From Streptomyces fodineus (GTDB taxonomy: Bacteria > Actinomycetota > Actinomycetes > Streptomycetales > Streptomycetaceae), in NCBI RefSeq assembly GCF_001735805.1, contig NZ_CP017248.1:5642001-5706000 (forward strand): DNA of 64,000 bases, read 5' to 3'. Every line of letters begins with the position of its first letter. Positions within the stretch are counted from its first letter, which is position 1. The translations under genes and the position numbers were made by a program. This document shows, in pieces, positions 51,087-60,597 of the stretch. The notes under the pieces were generated by a model. That model saw only the letters and a program-made list of their open reading frames with translations, made no database searches and was not told where the DNA came from.

Positions 51087-52592
51087 TTAATGCGGCCTGC
51101 CCGCCCCGTTCGTGCCCAGCCAGCCCGCCAGCTTGCCGCCGTGGGCGACCGCGCGCAGGCGTCGCTCCGCCGCGTCGCGCACCGGGTCGGTGGCGACGAC
51201 GAGCAGTTCGTCGTCCCGGCGCAGCACCGTCGTGGGCAGCGGAACAAACGATTTTCCTTCGCGTACGACGAGGGTGACGGCGGCCCCGGGCGGCAGGCGC
51301 AGCTCGTTGACCTCCACGCCGTGCATCCGGGAGCCCTCGGGGATCGAGATGGACAGCAGGTGCCCGCGCAGCCGCTCCAGAGGCGCCGACTCGATGCCGA
51401 GATCGGAGGCCTCGCCCTCCTCGCCCAGGCGCAGCGTGCGCGCCAGCCAGGGCAGGGTCGGCCCCTGGACGAGGGTGTAGACCACGACCAGCACGAAGAC
51501 GATGTTGAAGATGCGGCGGCTGCCGGTGACGCCGTTCACCATCGGGATGGTGGCCAGGATGATGGGCACGGCGCCGCGCAGCCCCGCCCACGACATCAGC
51601 GTCTGCTCCTGCCACGGCACGCGGAACGGCGCCAGGCTGAGCACCACACTGAGCGGGCGGGCCACCATGGTCAGGACCAGCCCTATGACCAGGGCGGGCC
51701 AGACGTCGTCGCCCAGATCGTGGGGGGTGACCAGCAGGCCGAGCAGGACGAACATGCCGATCTGGGCGATCCAGCCGAGCCCCTCGGCGAAGCCGCGCGT
51801 GGCCGGCCAGTGCGGGAGCCTGGCGTTGCCGAGCATCATCGAGGCGAGGTAGACGGCCAGGAAGCCGCTGCCGTGCGCGAGGGCGCCGGCGGCGTACGCC
51901 GTCACCGCGATCGCCATCACCGCGATCGGGTAGAGGCCGGAGGCCGGCAGGGCCACGTGCCTGAGCCCCCAGGAGCCGAACCAGCCCACCGCGAGCCCTA
52001 TGGCCGCGCCGATGGCCAGCTCCAGGGCGATCTCGCCCAGCAGGACGTACCAGTGCTCGACCGGGCCGGCCGTGCAGAAGGCGACGACCAGGATGACCAC
52101 CGGGGCGTCGTTGAAGCCGGACTCCGCCTCCAGCGTGCCCGTCACGCGCGCGGGGAGGGGAATTCTGCGCAGGACCGAGAAGACCGCCGCCGCGTCCGTC
52201 GACGACACCACCGCGCCGATGATGAGCGCCTGCCGCCAGCCCAGCCCGACCAGATAGTGCGCGCCCGCCGCGGTGACGCCCACGCTGACGGCCACTCCGG
52301 CGGTCGCCAGGACGGAGGCGGACGACAGGACCGGCCTGATCTCCTTCCACTTCGTGCCGAGACCGCCCTCGGCGAGGATCACGACCAGGGCCGCGTACCC
52401 CATGACCTGGGTCACCGCGGCGCTGTTGAAGTGGATTTCGCCGATGCCGTCCTGGCCCATGAGGACGCCGATCGCCAGGTAGACGAGCAGGCTGGGGAGC
52501 CCGCTGCGGGAGGAGATCCGCACGGCCGCGACGGCGACGAGCAGGACCACGGAGCAGACGAGCAGAAGCTGGTTGAGGTGGTGAACAGTCAG
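51087..52592 (-). CDS. K+/H+ antiporter, CPA1 type with TrkA-C domain
   Basis: About 12 membrane helices of a CPA1/NhaP2-like exchanger (LLVYLAIGVLMGQDGIGEIH, SSTDAAAVFSVLRRIPLPAR with the ion-binding Asp, LESGFNDAP-type motif AESGFNDAPVVILVV), followed by a cytoplasmic TrkA-C domain (SIPEGSRMHGVEVNELRLPP). I place the start at a CTG (52592), giving residues (M)TVHHLNQLLLVCS before the first helix; GGAAGGGAA precedes it. The nearest standard start (GTG 52550) would cut into helix 1. Length would be 501 residues. Confidence 0.85.
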   Translation of the reverse strand: MTVHHLNQLLLVCSVVLLVAVAAVRISSRSGLPSLLVYLAIGVLMGQDGIGEIHFNSAAVTQVMGYAALVVILAEGGLGTKWKEIRPVLSSASVLATAGVAVSVGVTAAGAHYLVGLGWRQALIIGAVVSSTDAAAVFSVLRRIPLPARVTGTLEAESGFNDAPVVILVVAFCTAGPVEHWYVLLGEIALELAIGAAIGLAVGWFGSWGLRHVALPASGLYPIAVMAIAVTAYAAGALAHGSGFLAVYLASMMLGNARLPHWPATRGFAEGLGWIAQIGMFVLLGLLVTPHDLGDDVWPALVIGLVLTMVARPLSVVLSLAPFRVPWQEQTLMSWAGLRGAVPIILATIPMVNGVTGSRRIFNIVFVLVVVYTLVQGPTLPWLARTLRLGEEGEASDLGIESAPLERLRGHLLSISIPEGSRMHGVEVNELRLPPGAAVTLVVREGKSFVPLPTTVLRRDDELLVVATDPVRDAAERRLRAVAHGGKLAGWLGTNGAGRPH

Positions 52593-52858
52593 CGGCGGTT
52601 CCCTTCCTTGGCCCGCGTGCCGGCGCGCGGGCTGACGTACACAAGACCGAGGCTGCGGCGCACCGCACCCAAGTACTTCGTTACCTTACCTAAGTCTTGA
52701 CGCTTTCTTGACGCTCGGCCGGGCAAGATCGAACGCTCGTGCGCGCTGGTTCCCGACTCCGCGTCAAGCGGGACAGGGCCCTGCGCCTATGGTTGCTCCA
52801 GCGCTCATTCAAAGTCACAGCCCGACCTGCCGCTCGCGTTAGGACAGCAAGGACAGCG

Positions 52859-55675
52859 ATGCCCCCCAACACCACCGCCACAACGGGTGACAAGCCCGCC
52901 AAGTCCGGCAGGAAGAAGGGGCGCAAAGCCCGATTGATCGTGCTGGTCCTGGTACTGGCCATCATCGGAGGCATCGCCTACGGCGCGTACTGGTCGATCA
53001 GTACCGTCCGCGCCTCCTTCCCGCAGACCAAGGGCACCATCACGCTCCCAGGCCTTTCGGGGCCGGTCGACGTCAAGCGGGACGGCAACGGCATCCCGCA
53101 GATCTACGCGTCCTCCGACGAGGACCTGTTCATGGCGCAGGGCTACGTCCAGGCGCAGGACCGGTTCTGGGAGATGGACGTGCGCCGGCACATGACCTCC
53201 GGGCGCCTGTCGGAGATGTTCGGCAAGAGCCAGGTCAAGAACGACGAGTTCCTGCGCACCCTCGGCTGGGACCGCATCGCCCAGCGGGAGTACGACACCA
53301 AGCTCTCGGCCGCCGCGAAGCAGTACCTGCAGGCGTACGCCAAGGGTGTCAACGCCTACCTTCAGGGCAAGGACGGCAAGGACATCTCCCTGGAATACGC
53401 CGCCCTGGGCTTCACCAACGACTACAAGCCGCAGAAGTGGACCCCGGTCGACTCCGTCTCCTGGCTGAAGGCGATGGCCTGGGACCTGCGCGGCAACATG
53501 AAGGACGAGATCGACCGCGCCCTGATGTCCAGCCGGCTCGGCCCCCAGCAGATCGCGGACCTGTACCCGGAGTACCCGTACGGCCGTAACAAGCCGATCG
53601 TGCAGGAAGGCCGGTACAGCCGGCTGACCAAGTCCTTCCAGCAGGGCGGCGGCACCGGAACCTCGCAGGGCACCGGCACGACGGGCACGTCCGGCACGTC
53701 CGGCGGCGCCACGGGCGCCTCTGGGCGCACGACGGGCACGTCCGGCTCCTCCACCTCGGGCGCCACCGGATCGTCGCTCACAAGCCAGCTCGCGGGCCTC
53801 TACAAGGTCCTGGACAACGTCCCGACGGCCGTCGGCGTGAACGGCCAGGGCATCGGCTCCAACTCCTGGGTGGTGTCCGGGAAGTACACCATCACCAAGA
53901 AGCCGCTGCTCGCCAACGACCCGCACCTGTCGGCGTCGCTGCCGTCCGTCTGGTACCAGATGGGCCTGCACTGCCGCAGCGTCTCCAGCAAGTGCCAGTA
54001 CGACGTGACCGGCTACACCTTTGCCGGCATGCCCGGTGTGATCATCGGCCATAACGCGAACATCGCCTGGGGCATGACCAACTCCGGAGTCGACGTCACC
54101 GACCTCTACCTGGAGAAGGTGACCGCGAACGGCTACCTGTACGACGGCAAGGTCCGGCCCTTCCAGACCCGCGAGGAGACCATCAAGGTCGCCGGCGGCG
54201 CCGCCAAGACGATCGTCGTGCGCCAGACCCAGGACGGGATGCCGCTGCTGTCGGACCGTGACGACGAACTCGTCCAGGTCGGCAGGCGGGCCACCGTCAA
54301 CACCGCCGCCCCCGACCGCGGTGACGGCTACGGCATCGCCCTGAGGTGGACCGCGCTGGACCCGGGCACCTCCATGGACGCCATCTTCGCCCTCGACAAG
54401 GCGGCGGGCTGGAGCGATTTCCGCCAGGCGGCCGCCCTGTTCGACGTGCCCTCGCAGAACCTGGTCTACGCCGACACCGACAACCACATCGGCTACACGC
54501 TGCCCGGCAAGATCCCCACGCGCTCCTCCGTCGACGACGGCTCCATCCCGGCACCGGGCTGGGACTCGAAGTACCGCTGGACCGGCTTCGTCAAGCAGAG
54601 CGAGCTGCCGTACGAGTTCGACCCCGCGCGCGGCTACATCGTCACCGCCAACCAGGCCGTGGTCGGCAAGGACAAGTACCCGTACACGCTCACCACCGAC
54701 TGGGGCTACGGCACCCGCAGCCAGCGCATCACCGACCTGATCGAGTCCAAGATCAAGGACGGCGGCAAGATCTCGACCGACGACATGCGGCAGATGCAGC
54801 TGGACAACAGCAGCGAGATCGCCAAGCTCCTGGTGCCGAAGCTGCTGAAGATCAACCTCGCCGACAAGAACGTGCGGGACGCGCAGAAGCTGCTGGAGGG
54901 CTGGGACTACACCCAGGAGTCCGACTCCGCGGCGGCCGCCTACTTCAACGCGGTCTGGCGCAACATCCTCAAGCTCGCCTTCGGGAACAAGCTGCCCAAG
55001 GAGGTGCGCGTCCAGGGACAGTGCCTGTGGGTCGACAAGATCGACAGCACCGGCCCGGTCGACGACGACACCAAGGTGCGCGAGTGCGGTCAGCGCGACA
55101 CCGACCAGGCGCAGCCGGACGGCGGCGACCGCTGGTTCGAGGTCGTGCGCACCCTGATGGACAAGCCGGACAGTGACTGGTGGAAGACGCCCAAGTCGGG
55201 CACCCGTCCCGCGGCGAACACCATGGACCAGCTCTTCGCCCGCGCCATGATCGACGCCCGCTGGGAGCTCACCGCCAAGCTCGGCAAGGACATCGACACC
55301 TGGAGCTGGGGCCGGCTGCACCGCCTGTTCCTGAAGAACCAGACGCTCGGCACCGACGGCCCCCAGGCCCTGCAGTACATCCTCAACCGCGGCCCCTGGA
55401 AGCTCAGCGGCGGCGAGGCCACGGTGAACGCGACCGGCTGGAACGCCGCCGGCGGCTACAACGTCGTCTGGGTGCCGTCCATGCGGATGGTCGTCAACCT
55501 CGCCGACTTCGACAAGTCCAAGTGGATCAACCTGACCGGCGCCTCCGGGCACGCCTTCAGCGCGCACTACACGGACCAGACGAGCCTGTGGGCCAAGGGC
55601 GAGCTGCTGCCCTGGTCGTTCACGGGCAAGGCGGTCGACCAGAGTACGAGCGACGCCCTCGTCCTCAAGCCGTGA
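52859..55675 (+). CDS. Penicillin-acylase-family Ntn hydrolase, membrane-anchored
   Basis: 938 residues from ATG 52859 (AAGGA five bases upstream). Residues 24-45 form a signal anchor after a Lys-rich n-region. The alpha part (VDVKRDGNGIPQIYASSDED, YVQAQDRFWEMDVRRHMTSG) precedes a Gly/Thr/Ser spacer (261-308) and the self-cleavage point GIG-SNSWVVSG, making Ser334 the nucleophile of the beta chain. AhlM/PvdQ/penicillin G acylase relatives cleave amides of acyl-homoserine lactones, lipopeptides or beta-lactams; the natural substrate is open. Divergent from the antiporter. Confidence 0.92.
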   Translation: MPPNTTATTGDKPAKSGRKKGRKARLIVLVLVLAIIGGIAYGAYWSISTVRASFPQTKGTITLPGLSGPVDVKRDGNGIPQIYASSDEDLFMAQGYVQAQDRFWEMDVRRHMTSGRLSEMFGKSQVKNDEFLRTLGWDRIAQREYDTKLSAAAKQYLQAYAKGVNAYLQGKDGKDISLEYAALGFTNDYKPQKWTPVDSVSWLKAMAWDLRGNMKDEIDRALMSSRLGPQQIADLYPEYPYGRNKPIVQEGRYSRLTKSFQQGGGTGTSQGTGTTGTSGTSGGATGASGRTTGTSGSSTSGATGSSLTSQLAGLYKVLDNVPTAVGVNGQGIGSNSWVVSGKYTITKKPLLANDPHLSASLPSVWYQMGLHCRSVSSKCQYDVTGYTFAGMPGVIIGHNANIAWGMTNSGVDVTDLYLEKVTANGYLYDGKVRPFQTREETIKVAGGAAKTIVVRQTQDGMPLLSDRDDELVQVGRRATVNTAAPDRGDGYGIALRWTALDPGTSMDAIFALDKAAGWSDFRQAAALFDVPSQNLVYADTDNHIGYTLPGKIPTRSSVDDGSIPAPGWDSKYRWTGFVKQSELPYEFDPARGYIVTANQAVVGKDKYPYTLTTDWGYGTRSQRITDLIESKIKDGGKISTDDMRQMQLDNSSEIAKLLVPKLLKINLADKNVRDAQKLLEGWDYTQESDSAAAAYFNAVWRNILKLAFGNKLPKEVRVQGQCLWVDKIDSTGPVDDDTKVRECGQRDTDQAQPDGGDRWFEVVRTLMDKPDSDWWKTPKSGTRPAANTMDQLFARAMIDARWELTAKLGKDIDTWSWGRLHRLFLKNQTLGTDGPQALQYILNRGPWKLSGGEATVNATGWNAAGGYNVVWVPSMRMVVNLADFDKSKWINLTGASGHAFSAHYTDQTSLWAKGELLPWSFTGKAVDQSTSDALVLKP

Positions 55676-55690
55676 CCCACTGACGGCACG

Positions 55691-55728
55691 GAAACGGCCC
55701 TCCACGCGCACGCGCGGAGGGCCGTTTC
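55691..55728. terminator. Terminator between acylase and folate gene
   Basis: GAAACGGCCCTCC/GGAGGGCCGTTTC forms a perfect 13-bp stem that can extend into a G/C-rich loop. It lies between two converging genes and ends in T-rich sequence on both sides. Confidence 0.9.
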
Positions 55729-55745
55729 GCGTACCGCGCGTCCGG

Positions 55746-56381
55746 TCAGGCGCCCGGGAAGCGGCGCACGCCCGAGGGCGTCACCACGGCGTGCACGGGC
55801 TTGTCGTGCGCCTCCGCCGGGACACGCGCGACGACCTCCGTGTCGTACAGGAGCACCACGAGCCGGGGACGTACACCGGCGCGGTCCAGCCGGGCCAGTA
55901 CGCGGTCGTACGACCCTCCGCCGCGTCCCAGGCGCATTCCGCGCGCGTCGACCGCGAGGCCGGGCAGCAGGACGACGTCCGCGGCCGTCACGGCGTCCGG
56001 GCCGAGACGCGTGCCGGAGGGCTCGAAAAGCGCCATTTTCCCGCCGTGTTGGACCCGCGCGAGGGAGTCCGGGCCGGTGTACTCGCCCCAGTCCAGATCG
56101 TTGTCGGGCAGGAGCGCGGGGAGCAGGACCCGCACGCCCCGCGCGCGCAGCGTGTCCAGCAGCGCCCGCGTGCCGGGCTCGCTCCCCACGGAGACGTACG
56201 CCGCCACCGTGCGCGCATGCGCCAGCTCGGGCAGGTCCAGGGCGCGCCGCGCCAGCACACGGCCCGTCTCGCCGACGTCATCGTCCGTCAACCTGCTCCT
56301 CAACGCGAGGAGCTCTCGCCGCAACGTTCGCTTGTCAGGCTCGCTCGCGCGTCCGTCGTGTTCCACGGGTCGTTCTCGCAC
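55746..56381 (-). CDS. 5-formyltetrahydrofolate cyclo-ligase
   Basis: 211 residues from GTG 56381. Motifs: DKRTLRRELLALRSRLTDDD, VAAYVSVGSEPGTRALLDTL, LLPGLAVDARGMRLGRGGGSYDR, the last being the ATP/folate-binding signature. It converts 5-formyl-THF to 5,10-methenyl-THF with ATP. It is divergent from galU, the same gene order as in mycobacteria (cyclo-ligase, galU, moeA, rimJ, sepX/glpR). Confidence 0.93.
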   Translation of the reverse strand: MRERPVEHDGRASEPDKRTLRRELLALRSRLTDDDVGETGRVLARRALDLPELAHARTVAAYVSVGSEPGTRALLDTLRARGVRVLLPALLPDNDLDWGEYTGPDSLARVQHGGKMALFEPSGTRLGPDAVTAADVVLLPGLAVDARGMRLGRGGGSYDRVLARLDRAGVRPRLVVLLYDTEVVARVPAEAHDKPVHAVVTPSGVRRFPGA

Positions 56382-56460
56382 CCTTCTTGAATGCAGTCAT
56401 AAAGGGTCAACCAACCGGAGCCACAGTTTCCGCACAAAGGCACCGGATATGGTTGCGGAC

Positions 56461-57372
56461 ATGACTCAGTCGCACCCCAGGATCAGCAAGGCTGTCATTC
56501 CCGCGGCGGGCCTTGGCACCCGGTTCCTGCCGGCCACGAAGGCCACTCCCAAGGAGATGCTGCCGGTCGTGGACAAGCCGGCGATCCAGTACGTGGTCGA
56601 GGAGGCCGTGTCGGCGGGGCTCGACGACGTCCTCATGATCACCGGACGCAACAAGCGCCCGCTGGAGGACCACTTCGACCGCAACTACGAGCTGGAATCG
56701 GCGCTGGAGAAGAAGCGCGACGCCGAACGGCTCGCGAAGGTGCGGGAGTCCAGCGACCTGGCGACCATGCACTACGTACGCCAGGGCGATCCCAGGGGTC
56801 TGGGCCACGCCGTGCTGTGCGCCGCCCCGCACGTGGGCCACGAGCCGTTCGCGGTGCTGCTGGGCGACGACCTGATCGACCCGCGTGATCCGCTCCTGCA
56901 GCGCATGATCGAGGTCCAGGAGCAGCACGGCGGCAGCGTGATCGCCCTCATGGAGGTCGCCCCCGAGCAGATCCATCTCTACGGCTGCGCGGCCGTGGAG
57001 GGGACCGCCGACGGTGACGTCGTGCGGGTGACCGGTCTGGTCGAGAAGCCGGACCCGGCGGACGCCCCGTCCCACTACGCGGTCATCGGCCGCTATGTCC
57101 TCGACCCGCACATCTTCGACATACTCCGCAAGACCGAGCCGGGCCGCGGCGGCGAGATCCAGCTGACCGACGCCCTCCAGCAGCTCGCCGCGGACGAGAA
57201 GGTCGGCGGGCCGGTGCACGGCGTCGTCTTCCAGGGCCGCCGCTATGACACCGGCGACCGCGGCGACTATCTGCGTGCCATTGTCAGACTCGCGTGCGAA
57301 CGTGAAGACCTGGGCCCGGACTTCCGGACCTGGCTTCGCAGTTACGTAGCCGAGGAGATGCAGCAATCTTGA
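56461..57372 (+). CDS. galU: UTP-glucose-1-phosphate uridylyltransferase
   Basis: 303 residues from ATG 56461 (56449 is an alternative four codons earlier). Nucleotide-binding AVIPAAGLGTRFLPATKATP, then EMLPVVDKPAIQYVVEEAV, VLLGDDLIDP and FQGRRYDTGDRGDYLRAIV, all diagnostic of GalU. It makes UDP-glucose for cell-wall sugars and trehalose. Its stop overlaps the TTG start of moeA. Confidence 0.95.
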   Translation: MTQSHPRISKAVIPAAGLGTRFLPATKATPKEMLPVVDKPAIQYVVEEAVSAGLDDVLMITGRNKRPLEDHFDRNYELESALEKKRDAERLAKVRESSDLATMHYVRQGDPRGLGHAVLCAAPHVGHEPFAVLLGDDLIDPRDPLLQRMIEVQEQHGGSVIALMEVAPEQIHLYGCAAVEGTADGDVVRVTGLVEKPDPADAPSHYAVIGRYVLDPHIFDILRKTEPGRGGEIQLTDALQQLAADEKVGGPVHGVVFQGRRYDTGDRGDYLRAIVRLACEREDLGPDFRTWLRSYVAEEMQQS

Positions 57373-58691
57373 GCAGCGCCGCGACCCGCCCCGCCGGCCC
57401 GGACGACCTGTGGTCGGTGGACGAGCACCTGGAGGACATCCTCTCGACCGTCCGCCCCCTGGAACCCATCGAGCTGCAACTGCTCGACGCCCAGGGCTGC
57501 GTCCTGGTCGACGACGTCACGGTGCCGGTGTCCCTGCCGCCGTTCGACAACAGCTCCATGGACGGGTACGCGGTGCGGGTCGCCGACGTCGCGGGCGCCA
57601 GTGAGGAGTTCCCGGCCGTCCTGGAGGTCGTCGGGGACGTCGCGGCGGGCGCGGCAGACCTGGTCCGGGTCGGGCCGGGCCAGGCCGCCCGGATCATGAC
57701 CGGCGCCCCGCTGCCGCCCGGCGCCGAGGCCGTCGTCCCGGTGGAGTGGACGGACGGCGGACTGGCCGAAGGCCCGGTGCACGGCATGCGGGCGCGCAGC
57801 CTGGCCCCCGAGGGCGCCCAGGGTCAGGTGCGCGTGCACCGCCCCGCCGAGGCACGCGCGCACGTGCGCGCGGAGGGCAGCGATGTGAAGGCCGGCGACC
57901 GCGCCCTGGAGGCCGGGACGATCCTCGGCCCGCCGCAGATCGCGCTGCTGGCGGCGATCGGCCGCGGCACGGTACGCGTGCGCCCGCGCCCGCGCGTGGT
58001 CGTCCTGTCCACCGGCAGCGAACTCGTCCAGCCCGGCGAGGAGCTGGCCGGCGGCCAGATCTACGACTCCAACAGCTTCGCCCTCACCGCCGCCGCGCGG
58101 GACGCCGGCGCCATCGCCTACCGGGTGGGCGCCGTCGCCGACGACGCCGAGACCCTCCGCTCCACCATCGAGGACCAGCTGGTCCGCGCCGACCTGATGG
58201 TGACCACGGGCGGGGTGAGCGTCGGGGCGTACGACGTCGTCAAGGAGGCGCTGTCGTACGTCGGCGACGAGGACGAGGCGGGCAGCGGCGTGGAGTTCCG
58301 CAAGCTCGCCATGCAGCCCGGCAAGCCCCAGGGCTTCGGCTCCATCGGCCCCGACCACACCCCGCTGCTGGCCCTGCCGGGAAACCCGGTGTCGTCGTAC
58401 GTCTCCTTCGAGCTGTTCGTCCGTCCCGCCGTCCGCACCCTGATGGGCCTGCCGGACGTGCACCGGCCCCGGGCCCGGGCCACCCTGAAGGCGGACAAGG
58501 CGCTGCGCTCGCCCAAGGGGCGCCGGCAGTTCCTGCGCGGTGCCTACGGCGACGGCGAGGTGACCCCCGTGGGCGGTGCCGGCTCGCACCTGATCGCGGC
58601 GCTGGCGCGCGCGGACGCCCTGATCGTCGTCCCCGAGGACGTGGAGTGCGTCGAGCCCGGCGCCGAGGTGGAGGTGGTCCTGCTCGGCTGA
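57369..58691 (+). CDS. moeA: Molybdopterin molybdotransferase
   Basis: 440 residues from a TTG at 57369 that overlaps the galU stop (TTGA). Family blocks: PPFDNSSMDGYAVR, GAPLPPGAEAVVPVEW, VVLSTGSELVQPGEELAGGQ, MVTTGGVSVGAYDVVKEAL and LALPGNPVSSYVSFELFVRP. It inserts molybdate into adenylylated molybdopterin. moaC and mog follow, so the run supports molybdenum cofactor synthesis, although galU and sepX in the same cluster show the order is historical rather than strictly functional. Confidence 0.95.
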   Translation: MSSAATRPAGPDDLWSVDEHLEDILSTVRPLEPIELQLLDAQGCVLVDDVTVPVSLPPFDNSSMDGYAVRVADVAGASEEFPAVLEVVGDVAAGAADLVRVGPGQAARIMTGAPLPPGAEAVVPVEWTDGGLAEGPVHGMRARSLAPEGAQGQVRVHRPAEARAHVRAEGSDVKAGDRALEAGTILGPPQIALLAAIGRGTVRVRPRPRVVVLSTGSELVQPGEELAGGQIYDSNSFALTAAARDAGAIAYRVGAVADDAETLRSTIEDQLVRADLMVTTGGVSVGAYDVVKEALSYVGDEDEAGSGVEFRKLAMQPGKPQGFGSIGPDHTPLLALPGNPVSSYVSFELFVRPAVRTLMGLPDVHRPRARATLKADKALRSPKGRRQFLRGAYGDGEVTPVGGAGSHLIAALARADALIVVPEDVECVEPGAEVEVVLLG

Positions 58692-58776
58692 GCCCTGCTG
58701 GTTGGGGGTACCGTGTCGCGCACAACAGGCCCGCGCACCGCACTGTGACGGGCCCGGACCGGGAGCGGCACACACC

Positions 58777-59256
58777 ATGAGTACGCAGGACGGACTGACG
58801 CACATCGACGACTCGGGCGCGGCCCGCATGGTCGACGTATCGGGGAAGGACGTGACCGCGCGCACCGCCCGCGCCAGCGGCCGCGTCCTCGTCTCACCGC
58901 GCGTGGTCGAGCTGCTGCGCGGCGAGGGGGTGCCCAAGGGGGACGCCCTGGCCACCGCGCGTATCGCCGGCATCATGGGCGCCAAGCGCACCCCGGACCT
59001 GATCCCGCTGTGCCACCCGTTGTCGGTGTCCGGTGTGAGACTGGATCTGTCGGTCGCGGACGACGCCGTGGAGATCCAGGCCACCGTGAAGACGACGGAC
59101 CGTACGGGCGTCGAGATGGAGGCCCTCACCGCCGTGACGGTCGCCGCGCTCACCGTGATCGACATGGTCAAGGCGGTCGACAAGGGAGCGGTCATCACGG
59201 ACGTACGCGTGGAGGAGAAGACGGGCGGCAAGTCGGGCGACTGGAGCCGGGCATGA
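58777..59256 (+). CDS. moaC: Cyclic pyranopterin monophosphate synthase
   Basis: 159 residues from ATG 58777. HIDDSGAARMVDVSGKDVTA at the N-terminus, ATARIAGIMGAKRTPDLIPL with the active-site Lys, and LCHPLSVSGVRLDL with the conserved His; KTTDRTGVEMEALTAVTVAA and TVIDMVKAVDKGA complete the fold. Second step of molybdopterin synthesis. ATGA overlap with the next gene. Confidence 0.95.
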   Translation: MSTQDGLTHIDDSGAARMVDVSGKDVTARTARASGRVLVSPRVVELLRGEGVPKGDALATARIAGIMGAKRTPDLIPLCHPLSVSGVRLDLSVADDAVEIQATVKTTDRTGVEMEALTAVTVAALTVIDMVKAVDKGAVITDVRVEEKTGGKSGDWSRA

Positions 59257-59753
59257 CCTATCGTGCTCTGGTCGTCACCGCCTCCAACAGGGCCGCCGCG
59301 GGCGTCTACGAGGACAAGGGCGGCCCCCTGATCGCCGACGGCCTGAAGGGCTTCGGCTTCGACGTCGACGGGCCTCAGGTCGTCCCGGACGGGGACCCCG
59401 TCCGGGCGGCGCTGCGCGCGGGAGCCGACGCCGGGTACGACGTCATCGTCACCACCGGCGGCACCGGCATCTCGCCCACCGACCGCACTCCCGAGGCCAC
59501 CCGTGCGGTGATCGACCACGAGGTGCCGGGCATCGCGGAGGCCATCCGGGCGTTCGGGCGGGAGAAGGTCCCGACGGCGGCGCTCTCCCGGGGCCTGGCC
59601 GGTGTCGTGGGGCGGACCCTGATCGTCAATCTGCCGGGTTCCACGGGCGGGGTGAAGGACGGCCTCGCCGTGCTGGAACCCCTGCTGGTCCACGCCGTCG
59701 AGCAGATCCGCGGCGGCGACCACCCCAGACCCAGTAGCGGGGGTGCGAGCTGA
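59253..59753 (+). CDS. MogA/MoaB-family molybdenum cofactor protein
   Basis: 166 residues. MoCF-binding motifs: ALVVTASNRAAAGVYEDKGG, DVIVTTGGTGISPTDRTPEA and IVNLPGSTGGVKDGLAVLEP. It adenylylates molybdopterin before MoeA acts. Start overlaps the moaC stop by four bases. Confidence 0.93.
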   Translation: MTYRALVVTASNRAAAGVYEDKGGPLIADGLKGFGFDVDGPQVVPDGDPVRAALRAGADAGYDVIVTTGGTGISPTDRTPEATRAVIDHEVPGIAEAIRAFGREKVPTAALSRGLAGVVGRTLIVNLPGSTGGVKDGLAVLEPLLVHAVEQIRGGDHPRPSSGGAS

Positions 59754-59773
59754 ACAGCCCTTCCTGGCCCGTC

Positions 59774-60409
59774 GTGCTGGTGGACGGCGATGTCGTCCTC
59801 CGGCCGATAAGGCTGCGCGACCAGCGGGCCTGGCGCGAGGTGAACCGGCGCAACCGGGACTGGCTGCGCCCCTGGGAGGCGACCATCCCGCCGCCCACGC
59901 CGAGCGGGCCGATCGCGCACCGGCCGACCTACCGCCAGATGGTGCGGCACCTGCGCTCCGAGGCCAACGCGGGCCGGATGCTGCCGTTCGTCATCGAGTA
60001 CCAGGGGCGGCTCGTCGGGCAGTTGACCGTCGCCGGGATCACCTGGGGATCGATGTGCTCGGGGCACATCGGCTACTGGGTGGACGAGTCGGTGGCCGGG
60101 CGCGGGGTCATGCCGACGGCCGTCGCGCTCGTGGTGGACCACTGTTTCCGCATGGTCGGGCTGCACCGCATCGAGGTCTGCATTCGCCCCGAGAACCGGC
60201 CCAGCCGGCGGGTGGTGGAGAAACTCGGATTCCGCGAGGAGGGGCTCCGGCCGCGTTATCTGCACATCGACGGCGCCTGGCGCGACCACCTGGTGTACGC
60301 GCTCACCGCGGAAGAGGTGCCCGACGGGTTGCTCGCGCGGTGGCAGCGGGCACGCTCTCGGCAGGGGCGGCACAGCGAGCGGGAGAACACCCCGGGGAAT
60401 CCCGCCTAG
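59774..60409 (+). CDS. RimJ/RimL-type GNAT N-acetyltransferase
   Basis: 211 residues from GTG 59774; a CTG at 59750, overlapping the mog stop as CTGA, would add LNSPSWPV and may be the real start. GNAT landmarks: VVLRPIRLRDQRAWREVNRR, GHIGYWVDESVAGRGVMPTA (acetyl-CoA loop) and RPENRPSRRVVEKLGFREEG. It may acetylate a ribosomal protein or another N-terminus. Position between mog and sepX is conserved in actinobacteria. Confidence 0.9.
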   Translation: MLVDGDVVLRPIRLRDQRAWREVNRRNRDWLRPWEATIPPPTPSGPIAHRPTYRQMVRHLRSEANAGRMLPFVIEYQGRLVGQLTVAGITWGSMCSGHIGYWVDESVAGRGVMPTAVALVVDHCFRMVGLHRIEVCIRPENRPSRRVVEKLGFREEGLRPRYLHIDGAWRDHLVYALTAEEVPDGLLARWQRARSRQGRHSERENTPGNPA

Positions 60410-60597
60410 CCCCGGGAAAAATTGAATACGTGTTCGAAATTGATCGGATGCTGACCGTCACAGGGCATTGAATTCGCGCCCGCGGCGGTCAACTGATCGC
60501 ATCGGTCGCAAAAAAAGCTGGAAATATCAGCCAGATCGTGCGACACACCGGCCCAATTGGCGGATGGCCTCGCGTAAACCCCTCTACGGTGTGAGGC

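Noticed and set aside
52640..52720. Iron box or riboswitch between the antiporter and acylase genes
   Set aside because: TTAGGTAAGGTAACGAA only partly resembles a DtxR site and lacks symmetry; no riboswitch core recognised.
52805..55711. 968-codon minus-strand frame
   Set aside because: Mirror of the penicillin-acylase gene; low-complexity Val/Asp/Gly/Arg composition without motifs.
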